Of a DNA stretch of 64,000 nucleotides, positions 1 through 12,607 are shown in pieces. Position numbers and translations under genes: made by a program. How positions within the stretch are numbered: the stretch's first letter is position 1; the number at the start of each line of letters is the position of its first letter. The notes under the pieces are model-generated. The model ran no database searches. It was not told where the DNA came from and worked only from the letters and a program-made list of their open reading frames with translations. The stretch comes from Brachycybe producta. Taxonomy: Eukaryota; Arthropoda; Diplopoda; Playtdesmida; Andrognathidae. Where the stretch lies: contig JAUPFP010000036.1 in assembly GCA_036925085.1 (NCBI GenBank), forward strand, positions 992,001 through 1,056,000. The letters run 5' to 3'.

Positions 1-900
1 CAGATGAAAGAATGAAAGGATACAAAAATGAAAGGATGAAAAGAAAATTATAAAAGGATGAAAGGATGAAAAATGAAAGGATGAATGAATGAAATGATGA
101 AAAGATGAATGTATGAAAGGATGAAAAAATGAAAAGATAAAAGGATGAAATAATGAAAGGATAAACAGATGAATGAATGAATGAATGAATGAATAGATGA
201 ATGGATGAAAAAAATAAAAAATGAAAGGATGAACAGATAAAAAGATGAAAGGATGAACAGATAAACAGATGAATGAATGAATGATTGAAAGGATGAAAAA
301 TGAAAGGATGAAGAATGAAAAGAAAAAAAATGAAACAATGAAAGGATGAAAAATGAAGGATGAAAGAATGAATGGATGAAAAGATGAAAGGATGAATGAA
401 AAAACAGATGAATGAATGAACGGATAAAAAGATGAACGGATGAAAAGAAAAAAGAATCAACACATGAATGGCTGAAAGGATGAAAAGATAAATGGATAAA
501 TAGATGAATGGATGAAAAGATGAAAGATGAAAAATGAAAAATGAAAGGATGAAAAAATGAACAGATGAAAGAATGAAAACAATGGATGAATGGATGAAAG
601 GATGAAAACATCAATGTATCAATGGATGAAATGATGAAAAGATAAAAGGATGAAAGGATGAAAGAAAAAAATGAAAGGATGAAAAGATGAAAGGATGAAA
701 AAATGAAAGAATGAATGGATGAATAGATGAAAGAATAAACATATGAACAGATGAATGAATGAAAGGATGAAAGAATGAAAAGATGAAAGGATGAATGGCT
801 GAACAAATGAAAGGATGAAAGAAAAAGATGAAAGCATGAATGACTGAATGGATGAATGGATGAAAGATGAAAAATGAAAAAATGAAAAAATGAACAGATG
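1..900. repeat. Degenerate GGATGAAA/GAATGAAT tandem array
   Basis: The plus strand is almost pure A, G and T built from short units such as GGATGAAA, GAATGAAT and AAAAGATGAAC, with no fixed long period. The minus strand reads as a long open frame rich in Phe, His, Ser and Ile (complement of 48-1370). That composition follows directly from the repeat, so I do not regard it as a gene. The array may continue beyond the left edge of the window. Confidence 0.9.
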
Positions 901-1615
901 AACCAATGAATGGCAGCAAAAATGGACACAAAATGGCGGCAAAAATGGATGCAAAATGGCGAAAAAATGTACCCAAAATGGCGCCGAAAATGGACCCAAA
1001 ATGGCGGCGAAAATAAACATAATGGTGGCGAAAATACACATGGCAATAAAAATGGACACAAAATGCAACGAAAATGGAAACAAAATGGCGGCGGAAATGG
1101 ACACCAAATGGCGGCAAAAATGGATCCAAAATGGCGGCGGAAATGGACACAAAATGGCGGCGAAAATGGGCACAAGATGACAGCAAAAATGGACACAAAA
1201 TGGCAGCGAAAATGGGACCAAAATGGCGGCAAAAATGGATCCAAAATGGCAGCAAAAACGGACCCAAACTGGCGGCAAAAATGGACCCAAAATGGCGCCC
1301 AAAATGGCACTGAAAATGGACCCAAAAAGAGCAGTAAATATAAACCCAAAATGGCGGCAAAAAGGCACAAAATGGCGGCGAAAAAAGACCCAAAATGACA
1401 GCTAAAATAGACAGAAAATAGCGAAACTAGAAAATGACGGCAGAAAGACCCAAACTGACGAATGAAATGGATTCAAAATGATGGCGGAAATGGACCCAAA
1501 ATGGCAGCGAAAATAGACCTAAAACGGCGGCAAAAATAGACACAAAATGGCGGCGAAAATAGACACAAAATGGCGGCGAAAATACACAAAATGGCGGCAA
1601 AAAGGGACACAAAAT
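900..1615. repeat. Minisatellite of AAAATGGCGGC-type units
   Basis: Units of about 20-22 bases alternate AAAATGGCGGC with AAAATGGACCC or AAAATGGACAC. The core AAAATGGC occurs about 18-20 times. It abuts the GGATGAAA array and ends near 1615, where the sequence becomes ordinary AT-rich DNA. Open frames on both strands (for example 910-1398 on plus, rich in Lys, Trp, Gln, Asn) are low-complexity by-products. Confidence 0.9.
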
Positions 1616-2121
1616 TCAGAAAGTTTATTTTTTAATAACTGTCATAATTCGAAAATTTAACACATTTTTGGCAATTATGTCACGAAAAAAAATTTTTTTA
1701 CAAACACCATCATATAGAAATATTAAATTTGTACTTTTAATATGTATAATAAATACAATTTCATATCATTCATTGAGAAATGTTTTCACCATGCAAATAA
1801 TGCATTTAGCAAAACAAAAAAGTAAAAAAACTAACATTTTAGAATCATTATATAATAATTAAGTGGTTAAGTGAAAATTTAATTTACATGTGCAAAATGT
1901 AATTCATTAAAAAAAAGTATTTCACCCTTCAGGGTCTTTAGGAAATCTGAAATATGAGACATTTTTTGTTCATTTTTCACTGTTATTGCAGCCACCTGCA
2001 GGAAAAAAACATACTACCTGACATTTCAATTAACTGTGAAATAGCATAAAAAAAGAAAATTTAGATTGAGCATAAAAAGTAAATTTGCTGCCACAAGTTA
2101 CATATACAATCTAATGTAATA
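1616..2121. other. AT-rich spacer, nothing recognised
   Basis: Ordinary AT-rich sequence between the minisatellite and the mariner-derived palindrome. I see no exon, RNA gene or clear repeat. Confidence 0.6.
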
Positions 2122-2128
2122 CAGTGCG

Positions 2129-2164
<36 letters not shown>

Positions 2165-3728
2165 GCACCCCAAAAATGGGTTATATCTCGAGTTAACTTG
2201 ATGGATTCGCCTGAAATTTTTACCATAAACAGTTCATCTTTTATTACAAACTTTCTGCTAAACAGAATTTTTTTTCTTAAAAAGGTCAAAATTAAAAAAA
2301 TTACAAACTGGAAAATGGCCATTTCACAATTATAGACACACTAATGAACTTTTCACTTTAATTAGTTATTGTGAAAAAATAACATTCGGAACACAATAGT
2401 AACATTAAAATTTATAAGATATATGACTGTCCTGATGTTTTAGAGCTTAAAAAATTGTTTTCTACATATTTTAAACTAGATTTATAAACATATTTACAAA
2501 CATTCTGTCCCGAAGCAGCTAAAATTGCAATTTTCAGCTGCGATATTGTAGTATACTCATGGCAATATGCTTAATTATCACATACAATGATGTCCCAAAA
2601 GTTTTCTACAAGATTTAAGTCCGGGGGACATGCCGGCCAATCGAGAGTTGTGATATTTGGGTTCCGTAACTATTCCTTCATTAGGTTATTGGAGGAAATT
2701 GGGGCATTTTTTTGCTGGGATACTAAGCTAATGCTATGGAATTGATGTTTTATGGCAGTACATACTCTCGTAACAATGTATGATAATCGCTGATATTTCT
2801 TTTCGTTGAAATAAAGGCTGAGCCTGCTTTTCAAAAACTGCTCGTTCCAAAGGCACTAAACGTTCCCCATATTATTAGGCTCCCCCACTGCCAAAATTTT
2901 CTTCAGAAAAGTATTGTGATTTTTTCCTCACATTTTTCTAATATGAAGAAAAGAATAAAAACCATCAGAATCATCGAAGTTGAATTTTTTCCAATGGTGG
3001 TGGAAGCCTGACAATATGTGAAGTGTTTATCACCTTTGGAATGAGGAGTTTTGCTTTTATTTCAACTAAAACAAATAAAAGTGATTATCAGACAATGTTA
3101 TGAGGGTGTCTACTGCCATAAAATACCGATTCCATAGCATTAGCTTAGTATTCCATCAAGAAAATTCCCCAGTTTCCTCCAATAACCTAATGAAGGAATG
3201 GTTACGGAACCAAAATATCACCACTCTCAAATGGCCGGCGTGTCCCCCCCCCCCCCGGACTTAAATCTTGCAGAAAACATTTTGACATCATCCTACGTGA
3301 TTATTAAGCAGATTGCCATGATTATACTGCAATATCAAAGCTGAAAAGTACCATTTTAGCTGCTTCGGGACAGAATTTCTGTAAATATGTTTATAAATCT
3401 AGTTTAAAGTATGTAGAAAACAATGTTTTAAGGTCTAAAACATCAAGGACCTTATAAATTTTAATGTTACTGTTGTGTTCCAAATGTTATATTGTCAAAA
3501 TAATTAATTAAAGTGAAAAGTTCATTAGTGCATCTATAATTATGAAACGGCCATTTTACAGTTTTTAATTTTTTTAATTTTTACCTTTTTAAGAAAAAAA
3601 ATTCATTTTAGCAGAAAGTTTGTAATAAAAGATGAACTGTTTATGGTGAAAATTTCAGGTGAATCCATTGACTATAATTCGAGTTATAACCAATTTTTGG
3701 GGTGCGTCTATATATATGAAACGCACTG
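2122..3728. mobile_element. Inverted dimer of a decayed Tc1/mariner element
   Basis: The element starts CAGTGCGTTTCATATA and ends with the reverse complement, flanked by TA on both sides, the standard Tc1/mariner target duplication. The two halves are imperfect reverse complements along their whole length, with the axis near 2925, so each arm is about 800 bp. Reading outward from the axis, each arm encodes remnants of a transposase C-terminus. The minus-strand left arm has WPACPPDLNLVEN and the right arm the same motif broken by a run of C (3246-3259). This is the WPA.SPDLNPIEN block that carries the last catalytic residue in Tc1-like transposases. Both arms carry disrupting changes, so it is not active. 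The N-terminal DNA-binding part is absent. Confidence 0.85.
2135..2161. repeat. (TA)n microsatellite
   Basis: About 13 TA units inside the left inverted repeat of the mariner-derived element. The right arm has only a few units, so the run expanded after the duplication. Confidence 0.9.
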
Positions 3729-4379
3729 TATTATAAATTGTCGTCTGCACCGCTCATCGGCCGCTTGAAACGTTGGCGCTGATGCCAGAAAGGGAGGAGC
3801 TAATCGATGCACACAAACTTCAAAGTGCCGACAGTAGAGTGAGCGCTCTTCCCCTTTACTCTCTTTGGTAAGGTTGTATCCTTGCTATATACTTCCCTAT
3901 TATCATTGACTACAGGGAGACCTTTAATAAGTATAATATTGATACTGTACAGTTACTACCTGTTATTTGCATGAATCTTTCTTTATAAATAAGCGGCCCG
4001 CATGAGACGAGAAGTGCCGTCGTCGTCGATTGAACAGGAGGAGGAGGAGGAGGACGATGTAAAAAGAGTGTTGTCAACAACGGGTTCAACAAGATCACGT
4101 CGTCCAGAAGGGGAACTCAACAGTTGTCTAATCCACGAGATGGGATTAAATGAGACCAACAAAAGACCGAACTCTTTGACAACTCTCTTGACTAAAGCAA
4201 AGTTTCAACCGATTATATCGCACACATCTTATCCAAACCCTCTATAATTATGCTTTCTAAAGCTTATTTTAAGCCTTATTACCACAGAATAAGAAGAAGT
4301 ACAGAAGGGAAACTCTCGTGCGGCGCCTTTGAAGTTGCTGTGGCAGAATTTCATGACCTTGGACGGAAAGCTTCTCTTA

Positions 4380-4530
4380 TTTTAACCGGTTACTTGATAG
4401 CCGCCACTGTTAAATGTATCACTGCGTTTGTGAAAGTAATACATTTCAAAATGGCGTTTTTAACCGGTTACTTGATAGCCGCCATTTTGGGATGTATTAC
4501 TGCGTTTGTGAAAGTAATACATTTCAATGT
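4380..4530. repeat. Two tandem copies of a 78-bp unit
   Basis: The block beginning TTTAACCGGTTACTTGATAG and ending AGTAATACATTTCAA occurs at about 4381 and again at about 4459, a period of 78. The copies differ at only a few positions. The junction between them contains AAAATGGCG. Confidence 0.85.
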
Positions 4531-4972
4531 GCGGCAGCGCCGCACATGCGCAGAAAAATTCTGTCGCAAGTTAATTGCTCAGTTTCCCTTCTGTTGTTTC
4601 TGCTTATTCTGCGCTCACTTGGATAGAAAGTCGCGCGACACTTAATTGTATCTAGCCTTGTCTAGTGACTGTATCTTGGCTCCAAGACTGTTGCGATACA
4701 ATATTCCCGTCTCCTTTTGTGTCCCACGAGAAATAGTAAACACGATACAACATTTCGTCTTAGTGCGAGATAAGGAACTCGCCACACTGACACATATATA
4801 CTTATTGTTTAGCGATCAGATGAAGGTTATAATATTAAAATATTAATTATGACGTCATTTGAAAGTTCGATTCAGGTGGTTCGCTGTTGTGATATAAAGT
4901 CTCGCAACTGTATCTCAACAGTCCCATACATTGTTGCGCGACATTGTATCCAAGTGTGTACTAGGCATAACA

Positions 4973-5210
4973 CAACTACAATTATGCTTTTTCTAATCAA
5001 AAAGGCTGGTTAGAGGTTATAGATGTCTGTTTGGTAGCGTTTACTATCATTTGTCAACTTGAGTTCTAGCCTCGAACCAGTGTTTTTGATTTAAAAAAAC
5101 TATAATCGTTGGTTGATCTAAATTTGATTGTTATTTCACAATTGGACCTTTCGCCACAGATTCAGAAACGTTTGTTTTAATATTGCATACAAATCTGAAG
5201 CCTAATAATT
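4973..5210. mobile_element. hAT-like non-autonomous repeat, copy 1
   Basis: It shares about 240 bp with 37624-37860 (from CAATTATGCTTTTT through the CCACAGATT.AGAAAC end). On the minus strand the end reads GTTTCT.AATCTGTGG, resembling the ends of hAT-family elements. No coding sequence remains. The family assignment is inferred from the terminal motif only. Confidence 0.6.
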
Positions 5211-5538
5211 ACTTGATGTGGCTTGCTTCACACAGACGTACGGCCACCCAAAACAATGGAATGCTGTAAGAGCATTCCACTATGATAAACATTGACAAAC
5301 AGGTGGTGGTTGCCGCCTGTGGCTGGACTCGACCACGCTTCGCCACTGTGGACCACAATGGCGGTGGCTCGTGTGAATACCCGCTATGTAATCAGTGGTT
5401 TCCTAAAAAAAGACTACTTTATGGAGCAATACAAAGTGTTGTGTGAAGCGGGCCTTCGGCCAAAAGAATATGTTTTTCAATCAAAGAAACTATCGAGACT
5501 ATAATTCATTGCAATGATAACTTTTCATTAATTGCAAG

Positions 5539-8500
5539 CGTACACACTCCATCTACTGACCTTGAGTTAATTGTAAGAATGTTAGCCTCAGAACCGTCTC
5601 TTCGATTGAAAACCACGTACTTTGGTTATTCTACGAGTCATGACTTCACGTTTTCTTTACAGAGAGAAGTTGGTCTATTCAGTACGAATCATTTCAGTCA
5701 AAGTGACAAATGTTTTATTTCATCACGGTATTTTAAAGTCATCTCATGTTTATTGGTCATTTTGGTTTTGGAAATTCTTTCGATTAGGAGACAGCTTTGC
5801 CTCTACGTACGAGCCCGTACGGCTTTTTCGCTTTATTATGGGGCCTTTGGCCACGGGCAGGATCGTTTCATAAGGGGGAGACAGTTCAAGGAACAGTTGC
5901 ACATGGCAAAATATTCATAAATGTCATGTTAGGTCTCGACTAGGTGTTCGGATATCCGATAACAATTTTCTTCTTCGTTGAATTTTCCAGCATGAAAATG
6001 CACTGTAACTTATTTCAATTGGGTAGAAAGAATGTTTTTTTTTTTAAACTTTGGAATACATAAAAGCTGAAAGCGTGAAAGTTTCCCTTCTATTCTAGCG
6101 AGTGAAACGATCCATAAAAATAACAGCATTTTCTAAAATCACTTAAAACTGATTCGAATAAACTTTATTTTTGAATTTTTTTTTAATAAAATATAAAAAA
6201 TTATTTTAAAATAAATTTGACTTTGAAGGGAGGAAGGAGTATATGAAGGCACAATTAATACCCGCTTTGTTAAGATGGTTTCTGAACAGCTAGCTAATTT
6301 TAGAACTCAGATTATTTTGTTTTTCACGAGCAAAATTAAGAGAAACTAGAAAGTGTTTTAGAAACTAGAAGAATAACAACTTAAAGAGTGTTTTCACGTT
6401 GATATTTTTCAAAATAAACATTTTCTTAATAAAAATTTTAAAAATATCATCATACCGATTTAGGGAATTTTAAGAGCCGTATTCAGCGCAATCTTCAGGA
6501 CAACTATAGTCTTACATAGCTTGGAGGCTAGCGGAGCCTAATCGAAAAAATGCCCTAAAATAAAAAAAATATACGAAACAATTTCGAGAAATTTTAAAAA
6601 AGTTTTTTAAAATACGTTTCGTGATTTTTTTTTGTTTAAAAAAATTAAAAATTTGAGAACATGAGTAATTATTATATTTTATTTTGTATCTTTTTTTGTT
6701 AAATTAACAATATAAAAAGGTTTATACCAAACACGAAACATGTTTTATTCCATTATCCAAATAAAGTATTCTGCGGTACACACTCGCAGAACGGAAATCT
6801 TTTACTCACGGCTTGTCAAGGTGCGTATCTCTTTCGAGTTCTTTCTTAGTATCGTCGTTTCGAGCTCTAATATGTCTTCGATGATTCTTTAGATTGCAAA
6901 ATCCGTCTTTACGACGCGACGGGAGACAATTACAAACTTTTCAAGACCGTTAAAGCTCGTGATGTAGGTTGGAGTATCTTGGATACGGCTTTCAGGTAGA
7001 AACTGTTTGAAAGATGATACAAAATAAAACCCAGAACAATAATAATGAAAATTACTAATGCGAAAGAAATACTCGTGTTTATGTTTCAGTCCTGACGGAA
7101 ATCACTTCGTTTACTCGAGTTGGTCGGAATGTTGTGAGAATCTTTTCAAGTTTCGGTTTTTTAGAAACACAATTGACTCGCGGTTAAGTTTGTACAATTT
7201 CGTTATTTTTTTAGTTCACCTTTGTAACATTTACGGTGATCAAGAAAAGCACGAAGCTTTGCCGTTATGTCCAGATAGTCGAAGGTTTTGTATTTTCTCG
7301 CTCGTCTTCTCCCAGAATGGTCGAGAGATTCTCGGAGGGTGAAAAAACATATCTTTTGTAATCCGAGGACCACGTCTGAAACGGTTTTTGTCACGAGGTT
7401 ACTTTTCGTTTTAGAGCTAACGATGGTTACTTATACGTATACGACATCGAAAGGAAAGATCGTATTCTTAAGGTGGATAAATTATAATTTCTAGGTGTAT
7501 ATCAGAAAATGAACGTGAATTTTTTTTTTCAGAAGCAACTTTTACAACAAATTTCAAAGTTTGCTAGAAAGTAAAATATGAGTTGAATTTTTTGTGATAT
7601 TTTTATGAATTTTTTGTGATATTTTTTAAAAGTAAACTATTTATTGTAGTTTGAAAATGATTAAGTTTTGCCATATTTTAAAAAGTTGTATTAAAACTTC
7701 TCTCGAACTCTTGATTATTCTGTTAAAAATTTTAAAGTTTTTTAGAAGCTAGAAAGAATGTAAAGAAGAATTTGGAAATGTTTTAGAAACTAGAATAGCA
7801 AATGAATCACTTAAAGTGCAAATGCCACTGTAACTCTGGTTATTCTGGGTTTTTTGGAGGAAAATTTAAAGAAACATTAAAGTGTTTTAAAAACTAGAAG
7901 GTTATCTCTTTAATTATAGTCACCTACTGTTCTCTTTTCTAAGAAACTTTGAATTTGTTCTTTTGGTTGTAACTGAAAGAAAATTGAATAGATTATTAAA
8001 AGGAAGACTCGACTTTTCTCGTACAGATTAACTCTCACGACAATGACGTGAATGCAGTTGCATTCGCTGATGCTAGTTCGCAAATACTATTCAGTGGAGG
8101 TGATGACGGTCTATGCAACGTTTGGGACAGACGTACATTGGATGAAGGCAGGCCGACACCGGTCGGAGTTCTAGCTGGACACCGTGATGGTATCACCCAC
8201 ATCGATTCAAAAGTAAAACACGCAAGGAAGTTTTAAACCATTTCAGATTGTTGATATATCACGACATAAACAGAGATGATCGTTTTTTATTCATTGCATA
8301 GGGTGATGGCAGGCACCTGATAACGAATTCCAAGGACCAAAGAATTAAACTTTGGGATATGAGAGTCTTCTCACCACAGACTGGAATCGAGAGTACTCGT
8401 AGAGCTATCGATAACTTACAGTGGGATTACAGATGGCAGAGAGTTCCTAGAAATTGTTCGAAACAATGTCTCGAATTCAGCATTATTTTTGTTTTTCGAC

Positions 8501-9822
8501 CTCGTTCAGAAGAAAAAAAACGATGAGAACGATTTTAAGAAACTTAGGAAAGAATTTCAAAATTTATTTCAAAATATTTTCGTAATGATATTCTTAAACT
8601 AAATATTATGGGAATTTAAGTTTGAAACTGTTTTAATCAGATGATATTTAAAATCTGGTTATCCAACATTTTAAAAGCAATGTAAAGAATTCAATTCAAC
8701 TCAGTACACCTGCAACGAGCTCAAGATTTATGAGCAAGTTGAAAAATTTATAAACGATTTTCATTTAGACATGGTTTAGACATCATCGTCAAATTGAATG
8801 TGTACTAAAACGGAACTACTGTATGTGCTGGAAGAGAATTTCATAGTCTAAATTCAGTACCGGTAACGCAAATATGTATCAGTTCTAGCTCTTATTTCTT
8901 TAATATGCTTTGTATGGCCACTTCTACATGTATGGGGCTTTCTAGCGAGAATTCCATTGAACAGTGAACATGTTTTAAAAGAGCAACTATTCATATACCT
9001 TAAGTGATTAATGATTTTAATTTCTAAAGTACTTTCAAATTTTTCTTTATATTGTTTCTGAAAGAGAGAAAAATAATATTTTGTGACAATTCTTTGAATA
9101 CTTTGGTTTACTGTTCTAAATCACGAAATTCTTTCAATAAGTTTCTTTGAAAGGGCATTCTCGTTCTTCTTCAACAGAATTGTGTCGAAAAATGAAAAAA
9201 ATGAACCGATTTCCTTTTAATTCCTCAATTGGGGTTTCTCTGAAAAAAAAAAAGATGATAGTGTTAAACGGATTTTACCTGGAGATACGTCTCTTATGAC
9301 TTACTATGGTCACTGTGTCCTCAAAACTCTTATTCGAAGCCGTTTCTCGCCTGCTCATAGCACTGGGCAACAATACATTTATACAGGGTGTGCATCGGGT
9401 ACAGTTTGGAGTAAGTTGCCTTTGTGGCTTAATTCGTGCCATTAATGGCCTCCATTGTAATTTTGACTCATAACGCAGTTTATGACTTATACACTGGATC
9501 GGTTGTGACATCGATAGTGGACCACAATTCCTCGTGTGTTCGCGATGTTTCGTGGCATCCGTACAGACCAGAAATTGTTAGCACTTGCGTAAGTGTTTAC
9601 ACAGCATTTAACTATATAAATCATTGAAAAATAAAATCAAAATTATCTTATATGTAGTGGGATGGAACAGTTTCGCTCATCAATTATGAACAGGAATTTA
9701 ATTTTGATTTCGAAAATGAATTGGGTTTAACTACTGGAAGAAGAGAAAAGGAAGAAATATTTGACAGACCGACTAGAAATATGGCTTCGTGGCGGAGCTA
9801 CAATCTCAGACAAAGACCTTAA
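5539..9822 (+). CDS. DCAF11: DCAF11 (WDR23), WD40 substrate receptor, 5' end incomplete
   Basis: DCAF11/WDR23 is a WD40 substrate receptor of CUL4-DDB1 ubiquitin ligases; in animals it is best known for controlling NRF-type stress factors. Exons that join in frame: about 5539-5727, 6720-6820, 6893-6995, 7090-7130, 7215-7338, 7415-7472, 8027-8212, 8302-8455, 9255-9410, 9479-9588 and 9658-9822 (TAA at 9820). The product matches the family from the REVGL block before the propeller to the last WD repeat. Landmarks are KARDVGWSILD, GREILGGANDG, SSQILFSGGDDG, RFSPAHSTGQQ and CVRDVSWHP. VWDRR and LWDMR are the WDxR motifs that contact DDB1. The first listed exon reads from a probable acceptor at 5537-5538; upstream exons and the start codon were not found. 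The exon 7090-7130 is only 41 nt. An AATAAA lies at 10021. The Kelch-free propeller rules out KEAP1-type adaptors. Confidence 0.88.
6283..6455. mobile_element. Fold-back MITE family, half copy
   Basis: It carries one arm of the window's common palindromic repeat: ACTCAGATTATT, then GAGCAAAATTAAGAGAAAC, GTTTTAGAAACTAGAAG and TTTTTCAAAATAAAC. It lies in the DCAF11 intron 5728-6719. Confidence 0.7.
7690..7960. mobile_element. Fold-back MITE family, fragments
   Basis: Two partial arms of the common palindromic repeat in tandem (CTCGAACTCTTGATTATTCTG and AACTCTGGTTATTCTG, each followed by a TTTTAGAA.CTAGAA-type block). They lie in the DCAF11 intron 7473-8026. Confidence 0.65.
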
Positions 9823-12607
9823 CAATATTAATAATATATTGCAATATATTTATGTTGCCGCATTTATAGTCATCATTTCGTCCTCTCGGATTTTTATTTC
9901 AATTGTACAACAGATAAAAGAGAGGACGATCGCGAAATGTTGATTATAAACACGGTACTTACTTATTGGTAATCAGGTTTAGGTCTCTCTCTCTCTCGTA
10001 ATGATACGAAACGAGATAACAATAAATATGTCTTTCAACGCAGGAAGACATTCTGCTAATATATTTTTGTAAATTCTGAATTGAAAAATTGTATGTTTAA
10101 TACGAATTAAAATTCGTTTCTTTTAATTGTACTTCATTTTTGATGTTCTATTTTTATTTTTGACTGCCAACTCTTCTAGTTTCTACTTAAAAATATGTTT
10201 GGTACTGTTGCCGAACTGTACTTTAAAAGGTTGCATATATTCGTGCTGATTTTGTACATAATTTTAAATTTGCATTGGGAAATTTTTATGACATGTGTTA
10301 ATAAATTATTTTGACAATGCATTTCTTATGTAGTTTCTTGACTACTCGTAAATTATCTCTATTAGGTAACCAAGTTAATAGTCCAGCTACTGTAACTTCA
10401 GTTCGAACTTCGAACTACTTATTAGTTCAATTAATTATCCATAGGTTACACAACCATTTATATATTCATGCTACTTTCAACTTAATTTTACAGGCCATAG
10501 GTTATTTGGGCTGCTTACAGAGTAATTATTTAAATTCAAAGTTTTAGTGAAATGAACAATTTAATGCAATCCAGTTATTTTTTTTTTAAAAAAAATCATT
10601 TTTTTGATTTCTATCTTAAATATTTCCTCGACATTAAATGATTTTTAATGACTCACATCTTTATTAGCTTATTTACTATAACAAATATTTTAAATTCTAA
10701 CAAAATGTGAGCCATTTTACATTGAAAAAAAATATTTATGTTAATGTACAGTTGTTAGTAAACTAACAAAAACAATGTATTACAATTTTTTGTAAATTTA
10801 TATATACAAAATAATGATCTGAAAAAAAATCACTTTCAAATTGACTTGTACAAATTATAATGTAATGTATGCACAGATACTGAGCTATTATAATACTTAA
10901 ACTAAAGTTGGCTCGATTTTAGAATCAAGACTATCTTCTTTGTTTAAAAAAAACCTAATTACAAAAGGAGTGTTTAAAAATGTTGGCACAAGTAAAAAAA
11001 AATGTGGTAAAACTTTAATTTCTACACGAATCTTATTAAATTTTGCATAAGCAATTCAAAAATTTGGCACCATAAATTAATAATGATCTTAGAAAATTAA
11101 AACCACATAATTTGCTATTTCATTGTATGTATAATAAAACGGACTCAAAAGATACTTTATGGCCACATTCTAAAATGTTACTAAACATGACACAAGACAA
11201 AATTCTCTACAGTGAATCCATATAAAGGTTGTAAAATTAGCTTTGTTTAAGCAAAGCTAAACTTAAGAACTCTCCATAGATTTACTACAGAGTTGTGTAG
11301 TGCATCACGGTTAGCTTTATTTTAAGCAACGTTTTTGAATACGTGGATTAATTTGGTTTAAGTAACACTTCAGGATATGGCCTTTCAAGTCTTTTGAGAG
11401 AAAAAACTCCCATTTGAGGTCGCATTATGACCAAGAACTAACCTCAACCATAGCCTCCTTATATATATAGGGAGGCTATGCCTCAACACACACAAAATAC
11501 TGTTATTTGTACTTGGTCTTTATTTTTTTTTCTCTCTCTCTCTCTCTCTATCTCCACTGAATCCTTTTTAAGTATCGCCAATATAAAATATTAGCATATC
11601 ATATTTAACAAAACAAAAGACTAGTTATTTATAATTTATAAGGTTGAGCAGTTCATATACAAACTAACTGCACATTCCATTATTCATCAATTTATCCATC
11701 CGTCTATAAAAATATATAAACGTGACAGTTGCATCACAACACTAATTGATGAATAACAGAATATACAAAACGCTACAAAATAGACTTGTAAAAAATATAT
11801 ATACAAGCTTGTAGACATAGTCGCAATTCCTAAAAATTTCAACATTTTTTCTTCTAATTATAGTAATTAAAATAACCTCCCTTCCCGAACAACCTATTTG
11901 TTCGAAATGGGCATTTTGTTTAAATATGACTCGTGAAACAATTAATTCTCGAGAGCTTCGTCAAAGTAAACACTACTAAACAGTCTGAAAATTCTACTTT
12001 CTAAAATAAAATAACGTATCTTTGGCCAAGATGATAAAAAATCAAAACTATACCCTGTATAATAGTTTTTTTTTACAAACATAATAAAAAATAATAATAA
12101 ATCAGCTTCAGGAGAGAAAAAAATACAACTATAAAATAACTATAGTTAACTATAATTAATTGAATAATTTCTTCTGAGAATGAAAATACCGTAATGATAC
12201 TGCCATTACATTTAAGTTATTCAAAACGATGAAACTTAAAATAGAACTCATAACTAGAATGTTTAAAAAAATAATCCCGAACATATTTAAAAAATTCACT
12301 GCTATCGTTTTTTACAGTGCATAATTGAGAACAAAATAAAATGTAAAAAGAAAATGATATCCAGGATTTCAAAATGCCCATAGATTATTAAGGATAAAAC
12401 TGGATCACCACATTTCAGTCTCTCTACAAAAAATAATTATCCAGAGATAGAGAAGGCACAACCCTTCAAGCCATTCAAAATGTGAGTCTGGCGGGTGCCG
12501 CGAACTCTCAGATTATTTCGAAGAACAAATCTTCGAATCGTAATCAATCCCTTCAACAAAAGGGAAAAGTATAATAAAGACCCACGGTCGAGTAAAAAAA
12601 AGGACTC
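9823..12607. other. Tail-to-tail intergenic region between DCAF11 and HNF4
   Basis: The two genes converge here. The region is AT-rich with an AATAAA at 10021 that probably serves DCAF11, a copy of the TTAAGCAACGTTTTT repeat (about 11150-11350) and a (TC)n run near 11530-11549. The part nearest 12607 should include the HNF4 3' UTR. No convincing additional gene was seen. Confidence 0.6.
11150..11350. repeat. Dispersed TTAAGCAACGTTTTT repeat, copy 1
   Basis: It shares AAGCTAAACTTAA, AACTCTCCATA, GTGCATCA and TTTATTTTAAGCAACGTTTTTGAATACG with copies near 42620-42765 and 46905-47065. The two ends are partly complementary, which suggests a small non-autonomous DNA transposon. Confidence 0.7.

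Larger units (their letters stand above)
3729..5538. other. Transposon-rich DNA upstream of the first recognised DCAF11 exon
   Basis: This stretch should hold the promoter and N-terminal exon or exons of DCAF11, but I could not place them. A possible first exon begins at ATG 4002 and encodes a short acidic run (EQEEEEEDDVKRVLS). It resembles the acidic stretch near the N-terminus of human DCAF11, and a GT (gtaaaa) follows the two Asp codons. The match is too short to accept. The rest contains a 78-bp tandem duplication (4380-4527) and a hAT-like repeat (4973-5210), plus further repeat-like DNA. Confidence 0.4.

Noticed and set aside
48-1370. Long minus-strand open frames of Phe/His/Ser-rich sequence
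   Set aside because: They arise from the GGATGAAA array and the AAAATGGCGGC minisatellite; no domain, no splice structure, composition entirely explained by the repeat.
910-1398. Plus-strand frame of Lys/Trp/Gln/Asn repeats
   Set aside because: Translation of the minisatellite; every frame of the array stays open for the same reason.
4646-4846. Frame containing RLLRYNIPV, resembling the RYNPPV of human DCAF11
   Set aside because: The match is six residues in repeat-like DNA, with no donor that would join it in frame to 5539.
5292-5504. Possible coding patch with GGGSCEYPLCNQWF in one frame
   Set aside because: Looks protein-like but matches no family I know and has no splice support; probably transposon remnant.
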